This document shows, piece by piece, positions 7,657 to 17,437 of a stretch of DNA of 64,000 nt (position 1 is the stretch's first letter; every line of letters begins with the position of its first letter). The notes beneath the pieces were generated by a model. That model did not search any database, was not told the origin of the DNA, and worked only from the letters and a program-made list of their open reading frames with translations. Source of the DNA: an uncultured Clostridium sp. (GTDB taxonomy: Bacteria > Bacillota > Clostridia > Lachnospirales > Lachnospiraceae). The stretch is taken from contig CANRZB010000001.1 of assembly GCA_947644195.1 (NCBI GenBank), forward strand, positions 120,801 through 184,800, read 5' to 3'. The translations under genes were made by a program, and so were the position numbers.

Positions 7657-9972
7657 CTATCTCACAGTCACTTTTACCGTCCCTGCCACACCGTTATCCG
7701 CAATGGCATAAATCGTACAAACGCCCTGCCGTCTAGCCTTGATCCTGCCCTTTTTCGTAACGGTTGCCACCGTTCGGTCATCAGTATAGTAACGGATTAC
7801 ATTCTTCTCATGATTCAATAATTTCTTTTTCTTATTGTCTTTTTTCACTACCGCCTTTATCTGGAAGGATTGGTTGCTATTCAGCGTTACCTGCGTCTTT
7901 TTCATCTTAATCTGTTTCGCATTGGTATGGGATTCCTGTTTCATCGCCACATGAATTGATGGAGACTTGGATAGATAATACTTCCTGCCATTCTCAATCC
8001 GATAGGTAGCAATATAATATTTGTATGCCCGGTCTTTCTTCAATTTCTTATGAACGCACACTCTCTTTCCATTACTTTTAACCGTTTTTAATTTTTTGAA
8101 ATTCTGTTTTCCGTCACAGTAAGACCAATACACCTCATAACCGGAACAATTTGTAATTTTTCTCCATGTCAGCTTAATCCCTCTGCGTCCCGATTGTTTT
8201 CCAACCGCAAGCTGTAAAGACAAGTCTTTTCTTTTCTCAATCTGATTTCCGCTCTGATAGGATTCATCCGGTTTCACCGTCGGCGTCAAAGTCGGAGAAG
8301 GTGTCTTAACCGGAGTCGGTGTAGGCAGTTCCGGCGCCAGAGTTGGCTTCGCCGATTCCGATGGTTTTGGGGTGTCCATAGGTTCTGGAGAATCCGATGG
8401 CGCAGGAGTGTCTGACGGCGTCGGGGTACTCGTTGGTTCTGGGGTATCTGACGGCTCTAGGGTCTTCAATGGCTCTGGAGTTTTCGATGGCTCTGGAGTC
8501 TTTGTTGGTTCCAGAGTTGTTGCCGGTTCTGGTGTCTCTGTCGGTTCTGTCCCATCTCCCATCACAACAACTGAAATATCAATATTGTCTATGGTGGTAT
8601 AGTAATCTGTATTCTTAGGAGTATAAACTGCCTTAAATACATGCGTTCCTACTGCTCCCACATCCAGGGAAGAATCCATCCATGAAAATCCCTCTGGCAA
8701 AACAACGTCGGCAAGAATATCCCCGACTTTTGCCGTCAAATTATTGGGGACATTATAATAGGGGATAGCCTTTAGGGGAAATGTGATCTTAGAATCCCTC
8801 AATCTTCCACTCGTTACCTTTACAGACGCTCCACTGACGTTCGAATGGATGAAAAGCTTTTTTCCATCCTCCGTTATGTTGCAATTTTCGAAACTAACCT
8901 TTCCACGCAGCACATCATTCTCATCCAAAATTCTTTTGATCAAATCCGGAATTTCATATGCTTTTCCCTGATCAAATTTTGTCTCCCAACTCAGTTCCTG
9001 ATATTCCAAATTAAAATTTGTGTTACCTTCCAGACCAGCGAAATCCATAATATAGTTCTTTCTAAAATCAATGGTAACATCTTTTCTTACATTCTGAAAA
9101 TCCTTAAGCGAAGTAATTCTTAATGCGTATAATTCCAGGGATTCCAACTTCTGAAAGTATACTGGAAGCAGTGCCAGATTAGCAAGGTCTGTAAATTTAT
9201 TCGAGCAGGAGAGATTGATATAATCTACCGCCCCCACATTATGTACTTTTTTCCCCAGATTGAGAACCTTTAAACCAGATAAGCAAGACCCGCTCAAAGC
9301 AATCAGCTGCTCGACCGAATCATCCGTGAGTTTATTATCTCCTAAAGACAACTCGTACAGATTTTTCACATTTTTCATATTTTTCAGGAAAGCTACCTCT
9401 GAGATCTCACAGTCATCCAACAGCAGACGAGTCAAAGCAGGAAATCGCTCCCCGGTAAGGGCAACACAAGCATCCGTAGCGGATAAATTGTTCTTTGACA
9501 GACACAGAGTCTGCAAATTCGGTAATGTGATTGCAGGGATCTGATCCATTTGAACATTTACCAAATACAGATACTTCAAACTTTCTTTTTGGTCAAAAGT
9601 AGAAAAATCAAACCCTTTCAAATTGCATTTTTTCAAATAAACACCTTCCAATGAAGTACAATCACGAATCAACGTTTGAAGAATACTCAGAGTATGATTG
9701 TCCTCTGTGATATTCACTTCACGGATATCAAGCTCCTTAACACAATCTTTGTCAAACGTAATAGTATGACTTTGATCATTCTGGGAAATCCATGCCCCTG
9801 GGTTTTCTTTGGACTTCAGGCATGTTACGAGTTTCTCATAAAATGTCGGGTCATCTATCGTCAGCGTCTGTTCCGCCTTTGCCAAAGCAGTTTTCTGCAC
9901 CCACGGAAGAATCGGGGTAAGCAGAATAGCCAGCACCAGTACCATGGATAATAATTTTCTTCGAATATGCAT
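7657..9972 (-). CDS. Secreted leucine-rich-repeat protein with Thr/Pro/Glu stalk and Ig-like domain
   Basis: A 771-residue exported protein. Residues 1-31 are a signal peptide. About six irregular leucine-rich repeats follow (residues about 85-330), then a small MucBP/Ig-like part, a low-complexity stalk (about 445-560) of TPEP/SDTP/TPTP repeats, a fibronectin-III-like segment with a YEVYW motif, and a C-terminal Big2-like domain (NVIRYYTDDRTVATVTKKG). No LPxTG sorting motif or choline-binding repeat is seen, so cell-surface attachment is unproven. A GAGG site lies 7 bases before the ATG. Substrate or host partner is unknown; proteins of this layout in gut Clostridia are usually surface adhesin candidates. 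Confidence 0.85.
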   Translation of the reverse strand: MHIRRKLLSMVLVLAILLTPILPWVQKTALAKAEQTLTIDDPTFYEKLVTCLKSKENPGAWISQNDQSHTITFDKDCVKELDIREVNITEDNHTLSILQTLIRDCTSLEGVYLKKCNLKGFDFSTFDQKESLKYLYLVNVQMDQIPAITLPNLQTLCLSKNNLSATDACVALTGERFPALTRLLLDDCEISEVAFLKNMKNVKNLYELSLGDNKLTDDSVEQLIALSGSCLSGLKVLNLGKKVHNVGAVDYINLSCSNKFTDLANLALLPVYFQKLESLELYALRITSLKDFQNVRKDVTIDFRKNYIMDFAGLEGNTNFNLEYQELSWETKFDQGKAYEIPDLIKRILDENDVLRGKVSFENCNITEDGKKLFIHSNVSGASVKVTSGRLRDSKITFPLKAIPYYNVPNNLTAKVGDILADVVLPEGFSWMDSSLDVGAVGTHVFKAVYTPKNTDYYTTIDNIDISVVVMGDGTEPTETPEPATTLEPTKTPEPSKTPEPLKTLEPSDTPEPTSTPTPSDTPAPSDSPEPMDTPKPSESAKPTLAPELPTPTPVKTPSPTLTPTVKPDESYQSGNQIEKRKDLSLQLAVGKQSGRRGIKLTWRKITNCSGYEVYWSYCDGKQNFKKLKTVKSNGKRVCVHKKLKKDRAYKYYIATYRIENGRKYYLSKSPSIHVAMKQESHTNAKQIKMKKTQVTLNSNQSFQIKAVVKKDNKKKKLLNHEKNVIRYYTDDRTVATVTKKGRIKARRQGVCTIYAIADNGVAGTVKVTVR

Positions 9973-10133
9973 ATGAAATCCTCTTTTCTAAACGTTGCAT
10001 TGCAAAGCACGACATGAGAATGTAAACAAATCCTCTCACTCTGCGAGATTCCCTGCCTTCCATATTGTTAAAAATATTAGATTTCTCATGTCGAAACTCA
10101 GCATTACCTCATTATTTCATCCTGCACATTAGA

Positions 10134-11132
10134 CTAACACATTTTCTTAAATTTTTCTACCGGTATCTTTCTCTCTGATGATACTCGTTCCTGAAGCCAT
10201 GCCACAGAAAGATCCATCGCCGCACGACACGCTTTGGTCTGATCCAGTGCATGAAGCATTACAAAATCATGGATCATTCCCTGCATCCTGACTGCCGTCA
10301 CATCCACACACGCTTCCCGCAGTTTTCTTGCATATGCCTCACCCTCATCCCGCAATACATCTGCTTCCCCATTAATGATCAAAGCAGCCGGAAGCCCCCT
10401 GAGCTGTCCGATCTCTGCCTGAAGCGGTGACGCCGTAATCTCCCGCCGCTCACATGCCGACCTCGTATACTGATTCCAGAACCAAATCATTCCCTCCCGA
10501 TATAGATAATACCCTTTCGCAAATTGACGATAGGAATCGGTACAAAAGCAGGCATTGGTTACCGGATAGTATAGCAGTTGATTTTGAATAAACGGCCCTC
10601 CGCAATGTTTTGCCATAATCGTCATGGCAATTGCCATATTGCCGCCCACACTGTCTCCAGCAACGGTCAGGGTACATGGATTCATCGAAATATTCATTCC
10701 TGCCAGGATCTCCGGTATCTTGCAAAGTACTTCAAAACACTGTTCAATCGCAGTAGGGTAACGTGCCTCCGGCGACCGACTGTATTCTGGAAATACAATC
10801 ACTGAGTTCGTCCGGGCCGCCAGCTCCCGCACCAATTTCTCATGCGTATGAAAACTTCCGAACACCCATCCCGCACCATGAATATAGTAGATAACATTTG
10901 CCGGAGTGGAAATACATTCCGGGCAGACAACACAGACTCGGATTTCTCCCCATCTTCCCGTATCCACAATGACACTACTGACATTCGCCGGATACATGGC
11001 AATTGGTGTACTCTGCACCTGTTCTAACACTTCCCGTCCCTTCCAGGGAGGTAATTGAAATAAAAAAGGCGGTGTCGCATTGGCATTACAAACTTCCACC
11101 GCCTCTGGTTCCAGAGAGATTCTCTTTCCCAT
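10134..11132 (-). CDS. Alpha/beta hydrolase, acetyl-esterase (HSL/Aes) type
   Basis: A 332-residue cytoplasmic esterase or lipase of the hormone-sensitive-lipase group. Seen: the oxyanion-hole motif YIHGAGW, the nucleophile elbow GDSVGG (serine), a downstream GEADVLRDEG that would carry the acidic residue, and a C-terminal IHDFVML histidine. These are the expected triad elements in order. It lacks a signal peptide. Natural substrate unknown; short-chain acyl esters are typical. It lies 65 bases after a small XRE regulator, possibly one unit. Confidence 0.9.
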   Translation of the reverse strand: MGKRISLEPEAVEVCNANATPPFLFQLPPWKGREVLEQVQSTPIAMYPANVSSVIVDTGRWGEIRVCVVCPECISTPANVIYYIHGAGWVFGSFHTHEKLVRELAARTNSVIVFPEYSRSPEARYPTAIEQCFEVLCKIPEILAGMNISMNPCTLTVAGDSVGGNMAIAMTIMAKHCGGPFIQNQLLYYPVTNACFCTDSYRQFAKGYYLYREGMIWFWNQYTRSACERREITASPLQAEIGQLRGLPAALIINGEADVLRDEGEAYARKLREACVDVTAVRMQGMIHDFVMLHALDQTKACRAAMDLSVAWLQERVSSERKIPVEKFKKMC

Positions 11133-11197
11133 AAATTGATATCCTTCTCTATTTTCTTCCTATCATTCTATTCCATAGGGGAAGAATGGTACCCTCT

Positions 11198-11629
11198 TTA
11201 TTTTCCATCTCTGGAAATCTCATAGGCAACTTTTAACAGACGATTTACCATTTCCAAGGAATTCGGTTTAAATAATTCCAGGGTAGCCACAATTTCATCA
11301 TCATATTTTCGACTCCCTTTTCCTATCATAATATAATCCAAACTGACCTCCAATGCCTTGGAAAGGTTTAGGAGAGTCACTGCAGAAAATCCTTTCCTGC
11401 CAGTCTCAATCTCATACAAAAACTTTTCCGATATCTCTGCTCGCTCTGCCAGTTGCTCCCTGGTATATCCACGATCCATACGCAGCAGCATAATTCTTTC
11501 ACCTGCCGTCAATCTTTTCACCCTCTCTGTGATGCGCAAACTATTGCTTTCTCTTCTGTCATTATATTTCATAATAACACGTAAGTCCTGATGGGAAAAT
11601 GTGCCATTGCCCATAAAATCCAGAATCAT
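11198..11629 (-). CDS. XRE-family transcriptional regulator
   Basis: A 143-residue protein with a helix-turn-helix at about residues 45-98 (LRMDRGYTREQLAERAEIS...LYEIETGRKGFS). The C-terminal third has no recognised domain. An ATG at 11572 (MKYNDRR) is an alternative start; 11629 is kept because an AGGG precedes it. It sits directly upstream of the esterase gene and may control it, but no operator was identified. Confidence 0.8.
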   Translation of the reverse strand: MILDFMGNGTFSHQDLRVIMKYNDRRESNSLRITERVKRLTAGERIMLLRMDRGYTREQLAERAEISEKFLYEIETGRKGFSAVTLLNLSKALEVSLDYIMIGKGSRKYDDEIVATLELFKPNSLEMVNRLLKVAYEISRDGK

Positions 11630-11803
11630 TGCATCCCTATTGTATCAATTCCGTCCCTCCATCTTTGGTTCACAACTAATGTCACAGTATTCTTATTTCA
11701 TGTCTTTCTGCCTTTTATCCACAGTAATGCCAACGAACAAAATCTACCTGTCCCAGCACATTATATATTCCAAAAAAGTATAATTTTCCAGATTATTTTG
11801 CAA

Positions 11804-11850
11804 GTAAAAAAGATTTCCAGCACCGACAACCGTCAGAACTGGAAATCTTT
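11804..11850 (-). terminator. Terminator of the XRE-LytTR operon
   Basis: On the minus strand AAGATTTCCAG and CTGGAAATCTT form an 11-bp stem around an 18-base loop, followed by TTTT. It begins at the very end of the 66-codon ORF downstream of the LytTR gene, and not near the LytTR stop. Confidence 0.8.
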
Positions 11851-12049
11851 ATTCTCTTTTCTCTCCGTTTTTTACCGCCATCGTACCAACCGGCGTCTTG
11901 GAACCAAAGGTAAGTTTTGTTACCTTAAAATCTGCAAGATTTTGCACGCCACCCGTTCCAGGTCCATAAGGATTGCTAATCCTTGAATCGGTAACATCTT
12001 GGCTCACGGAAGAAAAACCTTCTCCCTTACTGGTTTGTGGTGCCACCAC
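11849..12049 (-). CDS. Small ORF (66 codons) behind the LytTR regulator, unrecognised
   Basis: The reading frame starts at a GTG pair inside the last 23 bases of the LytTR gene and stops exactly at the operon terminator, filling the whole gap. The product is rich in Ser, Gly, Thr and Pro (SKGEGFSSVSQ, NPYGPGTGG) with no membrane segment and no cysteine. No strong RBS is visible; translational coupling to the regulator is possible. It could be a small cytoplasmic protein, a peptide precursor or chance. The tight fit to the terminator is the only positive evidence. Confidence 0.35.
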   Translation of the reverse strand: MVAPQTSKGEGFSSVSQDVTDSRISNPYGPGTGGVQNLADFKVTKLTFGSKTPVGTMAVKNGEKRE

Positions 12050-12815
12050 AGGAATTGGATTGAGATACCTCTCCCGGTACCATTGGGCTGCCCATAAATT
12101 CCTCTTTGAATTTCTTTAATTTCCTGCCACCGATTGGAATCACACTGTCATTGCGCATATAAACTTCCCGGTTACGAAAATCCACACTGGAAATATAATC
12201 AGCATTGACATAGGAACCGTAAATTGGTGTCAGAAACCTGGTCTGATGAATCATATTATGAAACTTTTTTGCGGAGAGATTGGGAATTCGAATCTCATCA
12301 TCCACCAGATGAATAAATAAGGTTCCCGATTTATTTTCAAAGAAAACTACCTCATCTAGAAATACCATGTATCCAATGCCATCATAATGCAAAGGTACAT
12401 ATTCTCGGGAATCCTGCTTCTTTCCAACGGAAATTGCATCCAACACCTCTTCCACCCGTTCTTTTACCAGTTTTCCATCCCCGATTGGCTTTTCGATATA
12501 ATCATAACAATGAATCCGTTTTAACAATTCCCGTTCTAACCCCATTAAAACAGTAATAAAAATAATCGGCGTCAATTTATATTCGTTATACTTCCGTATA
12601 CTTTCTGCAAATAAAATACCGGAACTATCATTGCTCTTGTCCGGTTCTAAAATGATATCCACCAAAAATAGATCGATATGATGTTCCATCGCGGCGTTCC
12701 ACGCATCCGTTCGCTTACCATAGCTGTACACCCCTGTGACTCCGGTACAGGAGGAAACAATTTTCTGCAATGCCTGCCGGTTGTTTTCCCTGTCCTCCAA
12801 AATCAAAACATTCAT
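12027..12815 (-). CDS. LytTR-family response regulator
   Basis: A 262-residue response regulator. Residues 1-125 are a CheY-like receiver: LILED acidic patch, LFLVDI phospho-acceptor Asp, ITV threonine and EKPI lysine. Residues about 138-240 are a LytTR DNA-binding domain (VVFFENKSGTLFIHL...IYGSYVNADYI). The last 22 residues, after KKFKEEF, look unlike a LytTR end. The gene starts 3 bases after the stop of an XRE gene, so the two are co-transcribed. No histidine kinase is adjacent; two GHKL kinases in the window (17438-18757 and 23861-24613) are candidate partners. Confidence 0.92.
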   Translation of the reverse strand: MNVLILEDRENNRQALQKIVSSCTGVTGVYSYGKRTDAWNAAMEHHIDLFLVDIILEPDKSNDSSGILFAESIRKYNEYKLTPIIFITVLMGLERELLKRIHCYDYIEKPIGDGKLVKERVEEVLDAISVGKKQDSREYVPLHYDGIGYMVFLDEVVFFENKSGTLFIHLVDDEIRIPNLSAKKFHNMIHQTRFLTPIYGSYVNADYISSVDFRNREVYMRNDSVIPIGGRKLKKFKEEFMGSPMVPGEVSQSNSCGGTTNQ

Positions 12816-12818
12816 GAT

Positions 12819-13172
12819 TCACACCGTATCTTTTCTCTCTTCATCCTCACAAAAATCATCTGCCATTACCTTTACCAGATCAAAAACCTTTTTCTTTAAA
12901 CGTTTATCAACTTTTCGATAGTATTCTACCAGACAGATTTCGTCCTCTGCATAATTATCTGTATTGATTCCTAAAAAATAGCTCAGCGGAACGCTAAACT
13001 CCTTTGCAATATTCTCCAACACTTCATTGGGTATCGGATTTCCACCATTTTCATATCTACTGAGAGTTTGCTGCGTCATGTGCATTTTTTCAGAAAATTT
13101 AACCTGTGTCATGTTATTCAGTTTTCGAACATCCCGGATCCTCTGACCAACAGATTTACTATCTAACGCCAT
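12819..13172 (-). CDS. XRE-family regulator coupled to LytTR gene
   Basis: A 117-residue protein with an N-terminal helix-turn-helix (LNNMTQVKFSEKMHMTQQTLSRYENG) and a C-terminal helical tail with a KRLKKKVFDLVKVMADD motif. The ATG at 13172 has a GAGG 7 bases upstream. A TATAAT box lies about 30 bases above (13201-13206); I could not place a -35. The protein is clearly paralogous, over its full length, to the XRE protein at 24642-24971, including the MALD start and the LVKVxxDD end. Confidence 0.88.
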   Translation of the reverse strand: MALDSKSVGQRIRDVRKLNNMTQVKFSEKMHMTQQTLSRYENGGNPIPNEVLENIAKEFSVPLSYFLGINTDNYAEDEICLVEYYRKVDKRLKKKVFDLVKVMADDFCEDEERKDTV

Positions 13173-13283
13173 CACCACACCTCTTTTTGCTTTATTTTCT
13201 ATTATAGTGTTAATAATGGTGTAGTAACATTCTGGCTTTGGGTATTTTCACTTATTTATTAGGTATTTCCACGCGGTTGCTGA

Positions 13284-15143
13284 TTATGACACCAAACGTA
13301 GTAGCCAGAATACTCCATGTCCAGGAATTTCTACCCCTCTGGCCTGCATTTCCTTGCCGGTAATCAAATCAATATATTCTCCATCCTCCTCATTAATCCA
13401 TGCCGTCTTATCCTTTTCGCTGAAATTGAACAAAGCCACCAGCTTTTCCCTGCCTTTGGATCGTACGATCCCCAGAATCGAAGGATCCCAGGTATCCAAA
13501 GTCCAAACTTCTGCATCGGAATCAAAGACCTCATATCGTTTCCTGATCTCCCCTAATGCGCCGATTCCATGAAACAATTTCCCCACAACGCTCTGCAGAT
13601 CTAATCTTTGTTCTGCCAGATCCCAACGGAATTTTCCCCGGTGCAGATAACGGGAATCCTCACATTTGGCAGAATCCTCATGGTAAGAGACATCATTGAA
13701 CTGCCCAATCTCATCGCCACTGTACAGAATTGGCACCCCAGACTGAACCAGCATATAGGCATGAAGCATGAAATCCAGCTTGACCGCCAACTGCAGGGCT
13801 GCTTCATCTCCCTGCTCCTGCGCCCGCTCGATTCCGCATAGCGAGGCCGTCGTCCCGCACAACCTAGCATCTCCCGAAGCCGGATCGGAATTGTATAGCT
13901 CTCCTTTGGCAAATGAGCCCGGGTACTGCCCAGTGAAAAAATCATTCAGATATTTTTTATGGCTGACCTCCCCGATACCGAACTGCATCAGCCATGGATA
14001 ATCCAGTCCCCAGCCAATATCATCATGACACCGCAGATAATTCAAAAAAACATAATCCTTCGGCAAACTGCTCAGAATATCCATCTGCTGTCTCAGAAGC
14101 GGAACCTCTCTGGTTGCCACACAGCTCCAGGTGGACGCCATTGTCGTCACATTATAGAGCATATGGCACTCTGGTTTTTCCACGGTTCCAAAATAAGGCA
14201 CAACTTTATCTGGAGCCATCACAACCTCTCCTAATAGCAATACCCCTGGACAAACAATTTCACAAATAATCCTCATCATCCGCACAATATTGTGTACCTG
14301 TGGCAGATTCCTGCAATTTGTCCCCAGCTGCTTCCAGATATAAGGAACCGCATCAATTCGAATGATATCAATGCCTCGGTTAATCAGATGCAGAACATGG
14401 TCTATCATCGTATGAAACACCACAGGATTCCAATAATTTAAGTCCCACTGATACGGATAAAACGTCGTCATCACATATTTTTCCAGTTCCGGCAGCCAGG
14501 TAAAATTACCAGGTGCCGTCGTCGGAAACACCTGTGGGACTGTCCTCTCAAACTCTGCTGGAATACTGTAATCATCATAAAAATAATATCGGTTCTGATA
14601 CTCCTGTTCCCCCCGTTTCGCACGTTTCGCCCATTCGTGTTCCTCGGAAGTATGATTCATCACAAAATCAAGACACAAGCTGATTCCCCGTTCATGACAG
14701 TCATCTGCCAACGCCTCCAAATCTTCCATCGTTCCCAGTTTGGGATTCACTTTCCGAAAATCTGAAACCGCATATCCACCGTCATTTTTCTCCTCCGGCG
14801 AATCTAACAATGGCATGAGATGAAGATAATTCACATGACATTCCTCAATATAATCCAGCTTGCGCCGAACACCTTCTATCGTTCCGGCAAAGGCATCAAC
14901 ATACAGCATCATCCCAAACAGGCGGTTTCCCTTGTACCACTCCGGATCCCGCATCCGTTTCTGATCCAATTTTCTCAGAGATTCCCTTCTATTGTGAAAA
15001 TACTGCTTCATCATGCTACAGAGCGCCTCAAAAGAATCCAACGAATTCTCATACAACTCACAATATAGCCATTTTAATTCATCATAATACCGTGATAATC
15101 TGTCCTCAAATTCTTTTGTATCCTGTTCCCATGTTCCCGCCAT
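13284..15143 (-). CDS. Amylosucrase-like GH13 glycoside hydrolase
   Basis: A 619-residue cytoplasmic GH13 enzyme. Known amylosucrases use sucrose to build alpha-1,4-glucan and release fructose. Seen in order: the first beta-strand region YLHLMPLLDSP, LCLDFVMNHTSEEH, the nucleophile strand IIRIDAVPYIWKQLGT, the acid/base GEVV, and RCHDDIGW with the transition-state Asp. The IWKQLGTNCRNLPQ stretch and CHDDIGW are characteristic of amylosucrases and close sucrose-hydrolase relatives. The start at 15143 is 7 bases after GGAGG; upstream codons look non-coding. Sucrose phosphorylase or sucrose hydrolase remain possible. Confidence 0.85.
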   Translation of the reverse strand: MAGTWEQDTKEFEDRLSRYYDELKWLYCELYENSLDSFEALCSMMKQYFHNRRESLRKLDQKRMRDPEWYKGNRLFGMMLYVDAFAGTIEGVRRKLDYIEECHVNYLHLMPLLDSPEEKNDGGYAVSDFRKVNPKLGTMEDLEALADDCHERGISLCLDFVMNHTSEEHEWAKRAKRGEQEYQNRYYFYDDYSIPAEFERTVPQVFPTTAPGNFTWLPELEKYVMTTFYPYQWDLNYWNPVVFHTMIDHVLHLINRGIDIIRIDAVPYIWKQLGTNCRNLPQVHNIVRMMRIICEIVCPGVLLLGEVVMAPDKVVPYFGTVEKPECHMLYNVTTMASTWSCVATREVPLLRQQMDILSSLPKDYVFLNYLRCHDDIGWGLDYPWLMQFGIGEVSHKKYLNDFFTGQYPGSFAKGELYNSDPASGDARLCGTTASLCGIERAQEQGDEAALQLAVKLDFMLHAYMLVQSGVPILYSGDEIGQFNDVSYHEDSAKCEDSRYLHRGKFRWDLAEQRLDLQSVVGKLFHGIGALGEIRKRYEVFDSDAEVWTLDTWDPSILGIVRSKGREKLVALFNFSEKDKTAWINEEDGEYIDLITGKEMQARGVEIPGHGVFWLLRLVS

Positions 15144-15231
15144 AACCATTCCTCCCAACCAATAAAAGCATAGACTGCCAAAAGCGATAGACAAACCTAT
15201 TCTCCATGACACTGCTGCCAAATTTTCGATT

Positions 15232-15261
15232 ATTTTACCAGTATACCACCATTCCTGTCAA
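15232..15261 (-). promoter_or_regulatory. Promoter of the amylosucrase-like gene
   Basis: On the minus strand TTGACA and TAAAAT are separated by 18 bases, ending about 90 bases before the chosen start codon. The -35 is a perfect consensus. Confidence 0.65.
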
Positions 15262-15293
15262 ATAAAATCCCCACTGCTTTGTATCAAAATGTC

Positions 15294-15339
15294 AATAAGG
15301 CGGTACCTATTCGAACACTCGAAAAAGGACCGCCTTATT
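15294..15339 (-). terminator. Hairpin downstream of the chemoreceptor gene
   Basis: An 11-bp perfect stem AATAAGGCGGT / ACCGCCTTATT lies 65 bases after the chemoreceptor stop. The following T tract on the minus strand is weak (TTATTGACATTTTG), so this may be an imperfect terminator. Confidence 0.5.
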
Positions 15340-15404
15340 CTTCATCCGTTTCCAGTCACATAGGCTCCGCCCCGTTTCTGGACAATTCCTTGCGATACTA
15401 GAAA

Positions 15405-17405
15405 TCACACCTTAAAAGAAGCCACTGTCTGATTCAAAAGTTCACTCAAACGGTAGAGTTCTTCCATCTTGGCAAGCACTGTATTGGAATTTTCATTAGA
15501 ACTCTGGGCAGACTGTTCCATCCCCTGGATATAATCTGCAATCTCCGCTACCAGCGAAGTTACCATATGAATCGTCTCATTAATCCCCTCCATATTTTCG
15601 CTCATCTGCCGGGACGCCATTCCCAAGTCATTAGAAATACTACTGTAAAATGCGGCATCCTGTTTATACATTCCCGCCAGTTCCGCCATGTCCTTATAAT
15701 CCTCCATGACTTTTCCATTCATGAATTCCAACAATTTTGCAGAACTCTCCGAGAGAACTGAAACATTATGCACCACATCCTCCGTTACTTTCCGGATTTT
15801 ATCTACAGCCTCCTTAGAATGGTCTGCCAGATCACGAATCTCATCTGCCACTACAGAAAACCCTTTCCCCGCTTCTCCGGCTCTGGCTGCCTCAATCGAA
15901 GCATTTAACGCCAGAAGATTGGTCTGGGAACTAATGGAGAGGATCTCCTCCGTCAGCGTATCAATATCCCGTACTCTCTGGCTATCCGCTATGGCACGCT
16001 CCAACTCTCCCTTCGTCTCCTGGTACAACGCAACGGCTTCCCGTCCCGACTTCTCAGAATTTTCATGCTGTTTCCCGGCACGGTCCATAATGCTACCCGA
16101 CTGCTCTGCGGCTGCTCCGGCTTTCTTTGTCACATCCTCCACTAATACCCCCAGATCCTGCCCCGTATTTCGAATCCGTTCCGCCAGCTCCTCCGCCTCC
16201 GTTGTCTGCTTCATGACCTGGACAACGGATTCCAGAATCTCCGAAATTCCCTGTGTCAACACCGCCATCTCTGCCGAGGTACCTTCCGCAATCGTGCCAA
16301 TATTTTCCGCTTCCTCTTTCGTATTCAAAATTATACTGCGTATCTGCTGCTTGACCTCCACCGTTGCCGTTTGGATCTGCTCAGTCTCATTTTTATATTC
16401 CTTTGGAATTCCTTTCTCCTGCACCGTATTCTCTGAAAAATCCCCGGATGCAAACTGCTTTAACATCTGTATTGGCGCCAACATTCGGCCAATCAGCCCT
16501 GCCATAAACACCGTAACCAGGACAATAATAACCAACGCAATCACCAATGCCACAACTACCATAGCCGTCAGGGAATGAATGACATTTGCCGATGGCACTA
16601 CCACGCCGAGCTTCCAACTGCTGCCTGGAATATCGGCTATCGCAAAATAGCAGTCACTACCGTCATAATCTTTCATTCGGAGGACGGAATGATCCTTCCC
16701 CTCCATCAGCGGATTCAGTCCTGGCATCTTATCAGCCACGGCAACTGCTGCATCTTCCGAAGGTTCGTATTCTTTATTTCTATGGGCAATATACTGTCCA
16801 CTGCTGTCCGCCAAAAAACCATAAACCCCTTCCTCATAATTAATGCTGCCCGTCAGATCTGTCACTGTCTGCAAAGTTACATCCAAACCAATGACTGCCG
16901 CCAATTCTCCCTCTATGTATACCGGAGCTGCAATGGTAGCACACATCTGATTCGTCAAAACATCCCAATAGGGATCTGTCACAATTGTATTTTTCTCCTC
17001 TGCCGCCTCCTGATACCATCCACGCTGCACCGGATCATATCCCTCCGGTATTTCCGCCTCTCGGTTCGACTGAATAAAACGGCTGTCTTTCGTTCCACAA
17101 TACAGATTCAGTAATTCTTTTCTGCCCTCTGCGTAGGTATCCAGTACAGACTGCAAAAATGTGTTCCCTGTATCCGCAGCAGCCTCAATGCTATTCGCCG
17201 CCCCGTCTGCCAACATTTTTTCCTCTGCAATCCACGTATTAATTTCCTCTGCATACTTTTCCGCGTTGAGCTGCAATGCCTCCGTCTGATTTCGAATCAG
17301 AGATCTCCCTGCCACAATAACGGTTCCCACCGTTGTCAGCATGATGCTGACTGCAACAATACAGATCACACTCATTGTCAATTTTCCTTTAATTGTCCTG
17401 CTCAT
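15405..17405 (-). CDS. Methyl-accepting chemotaxis protein with extracytoplasmic sensor domain
   Basis: A 666-residue transmembrane receptor. Seen: membrane segment at about residues 10-32, a dCache-type extracytoplasmic ligand domain (about 40-285; [15 protein letters not shown] and VIGLDVTL are typical), second membrane segment at about 290-312, a HAMP linker ([20 protein letters not shown]) and a signalling domain with the hairpin-tip [17 protein letters not shown]. It would pass ligand binding to CheA/CheW. Ligand unknown. The ATG at 17405 has GGGAGG 7 bases upstream. It begins just after the stop of a GHKL sensor kinase, an unusual pairing that suggests co-expression. Confidence 0.95.
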   Translation of the reverse strand: MSRTIKGKLTMSVICIVAVSIMLTTVGTVIVAGRSLIRNQTEALQLNAEKYAEEINTWIAEEKMLADGAANSIEAAADTGNTFLQSVLDTYAEGRKELLNLYCGTKDSRFIQSNREAEIPEGYDPVQRGWYQEAAEEKNTIVTDPYWDVLTNQMCATIAAPVYIEGELAAVIGLDVTLQTVTDLTGSINYEEGVYGFLADSSGQYIAHRNKEYEPSEDAAVAVADKMPGLNPLMEGKDHSVLRMKDYDGSDCYFAIADIPGSSWKLGVVVPSANVIHSLTAMVVVALVIALVIIVLVTVFMAGLIGRMLAPIQMLKQFASGDFSENTVQEKGIPKEYKNETEQIQTATVEVKQQIRSIILNTKEEAENIGTIAEGTSAEMAVLTQGISEILESVVQVMKQTTEAEELAERIRNTGQDLGVLVEDVTKKAGAAAEQSGSIMDRAGKQHENSEKSGREAVALYQETKGELERAIADSQRVRDIDTLTEEILSISSQTNLLALNASIEAARAGEAGKGFSVVADEIRDLADHSKEAVDKIRKVTEDVVHNVSVLSESSAKLLEFMNGKVMEDYKDMAELAGMYKQDAAFYSSISNDLGMASRQMSENMEGINETIHMVTSLVAEIADYIQGMEQSAQSSNENSNTVLAKMEELYRLSELLNQTVASFKV

Positions 17406-17437
17406 GATAAACCTCCCTGTTTCAATCCGCTTGATCA

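Noticed and set aside
8372..8618. Plus-strand frames of Gly/Val/Ser repeats
   Set aside because: Antisense of the TPEP stalk of the LRR protein.
15706..16578. Long plus-strand frame of 290 codons
   Set aside because: Antisense of the chemoreceptor signalling domain, no RBS and composition typical of a mirror frame.
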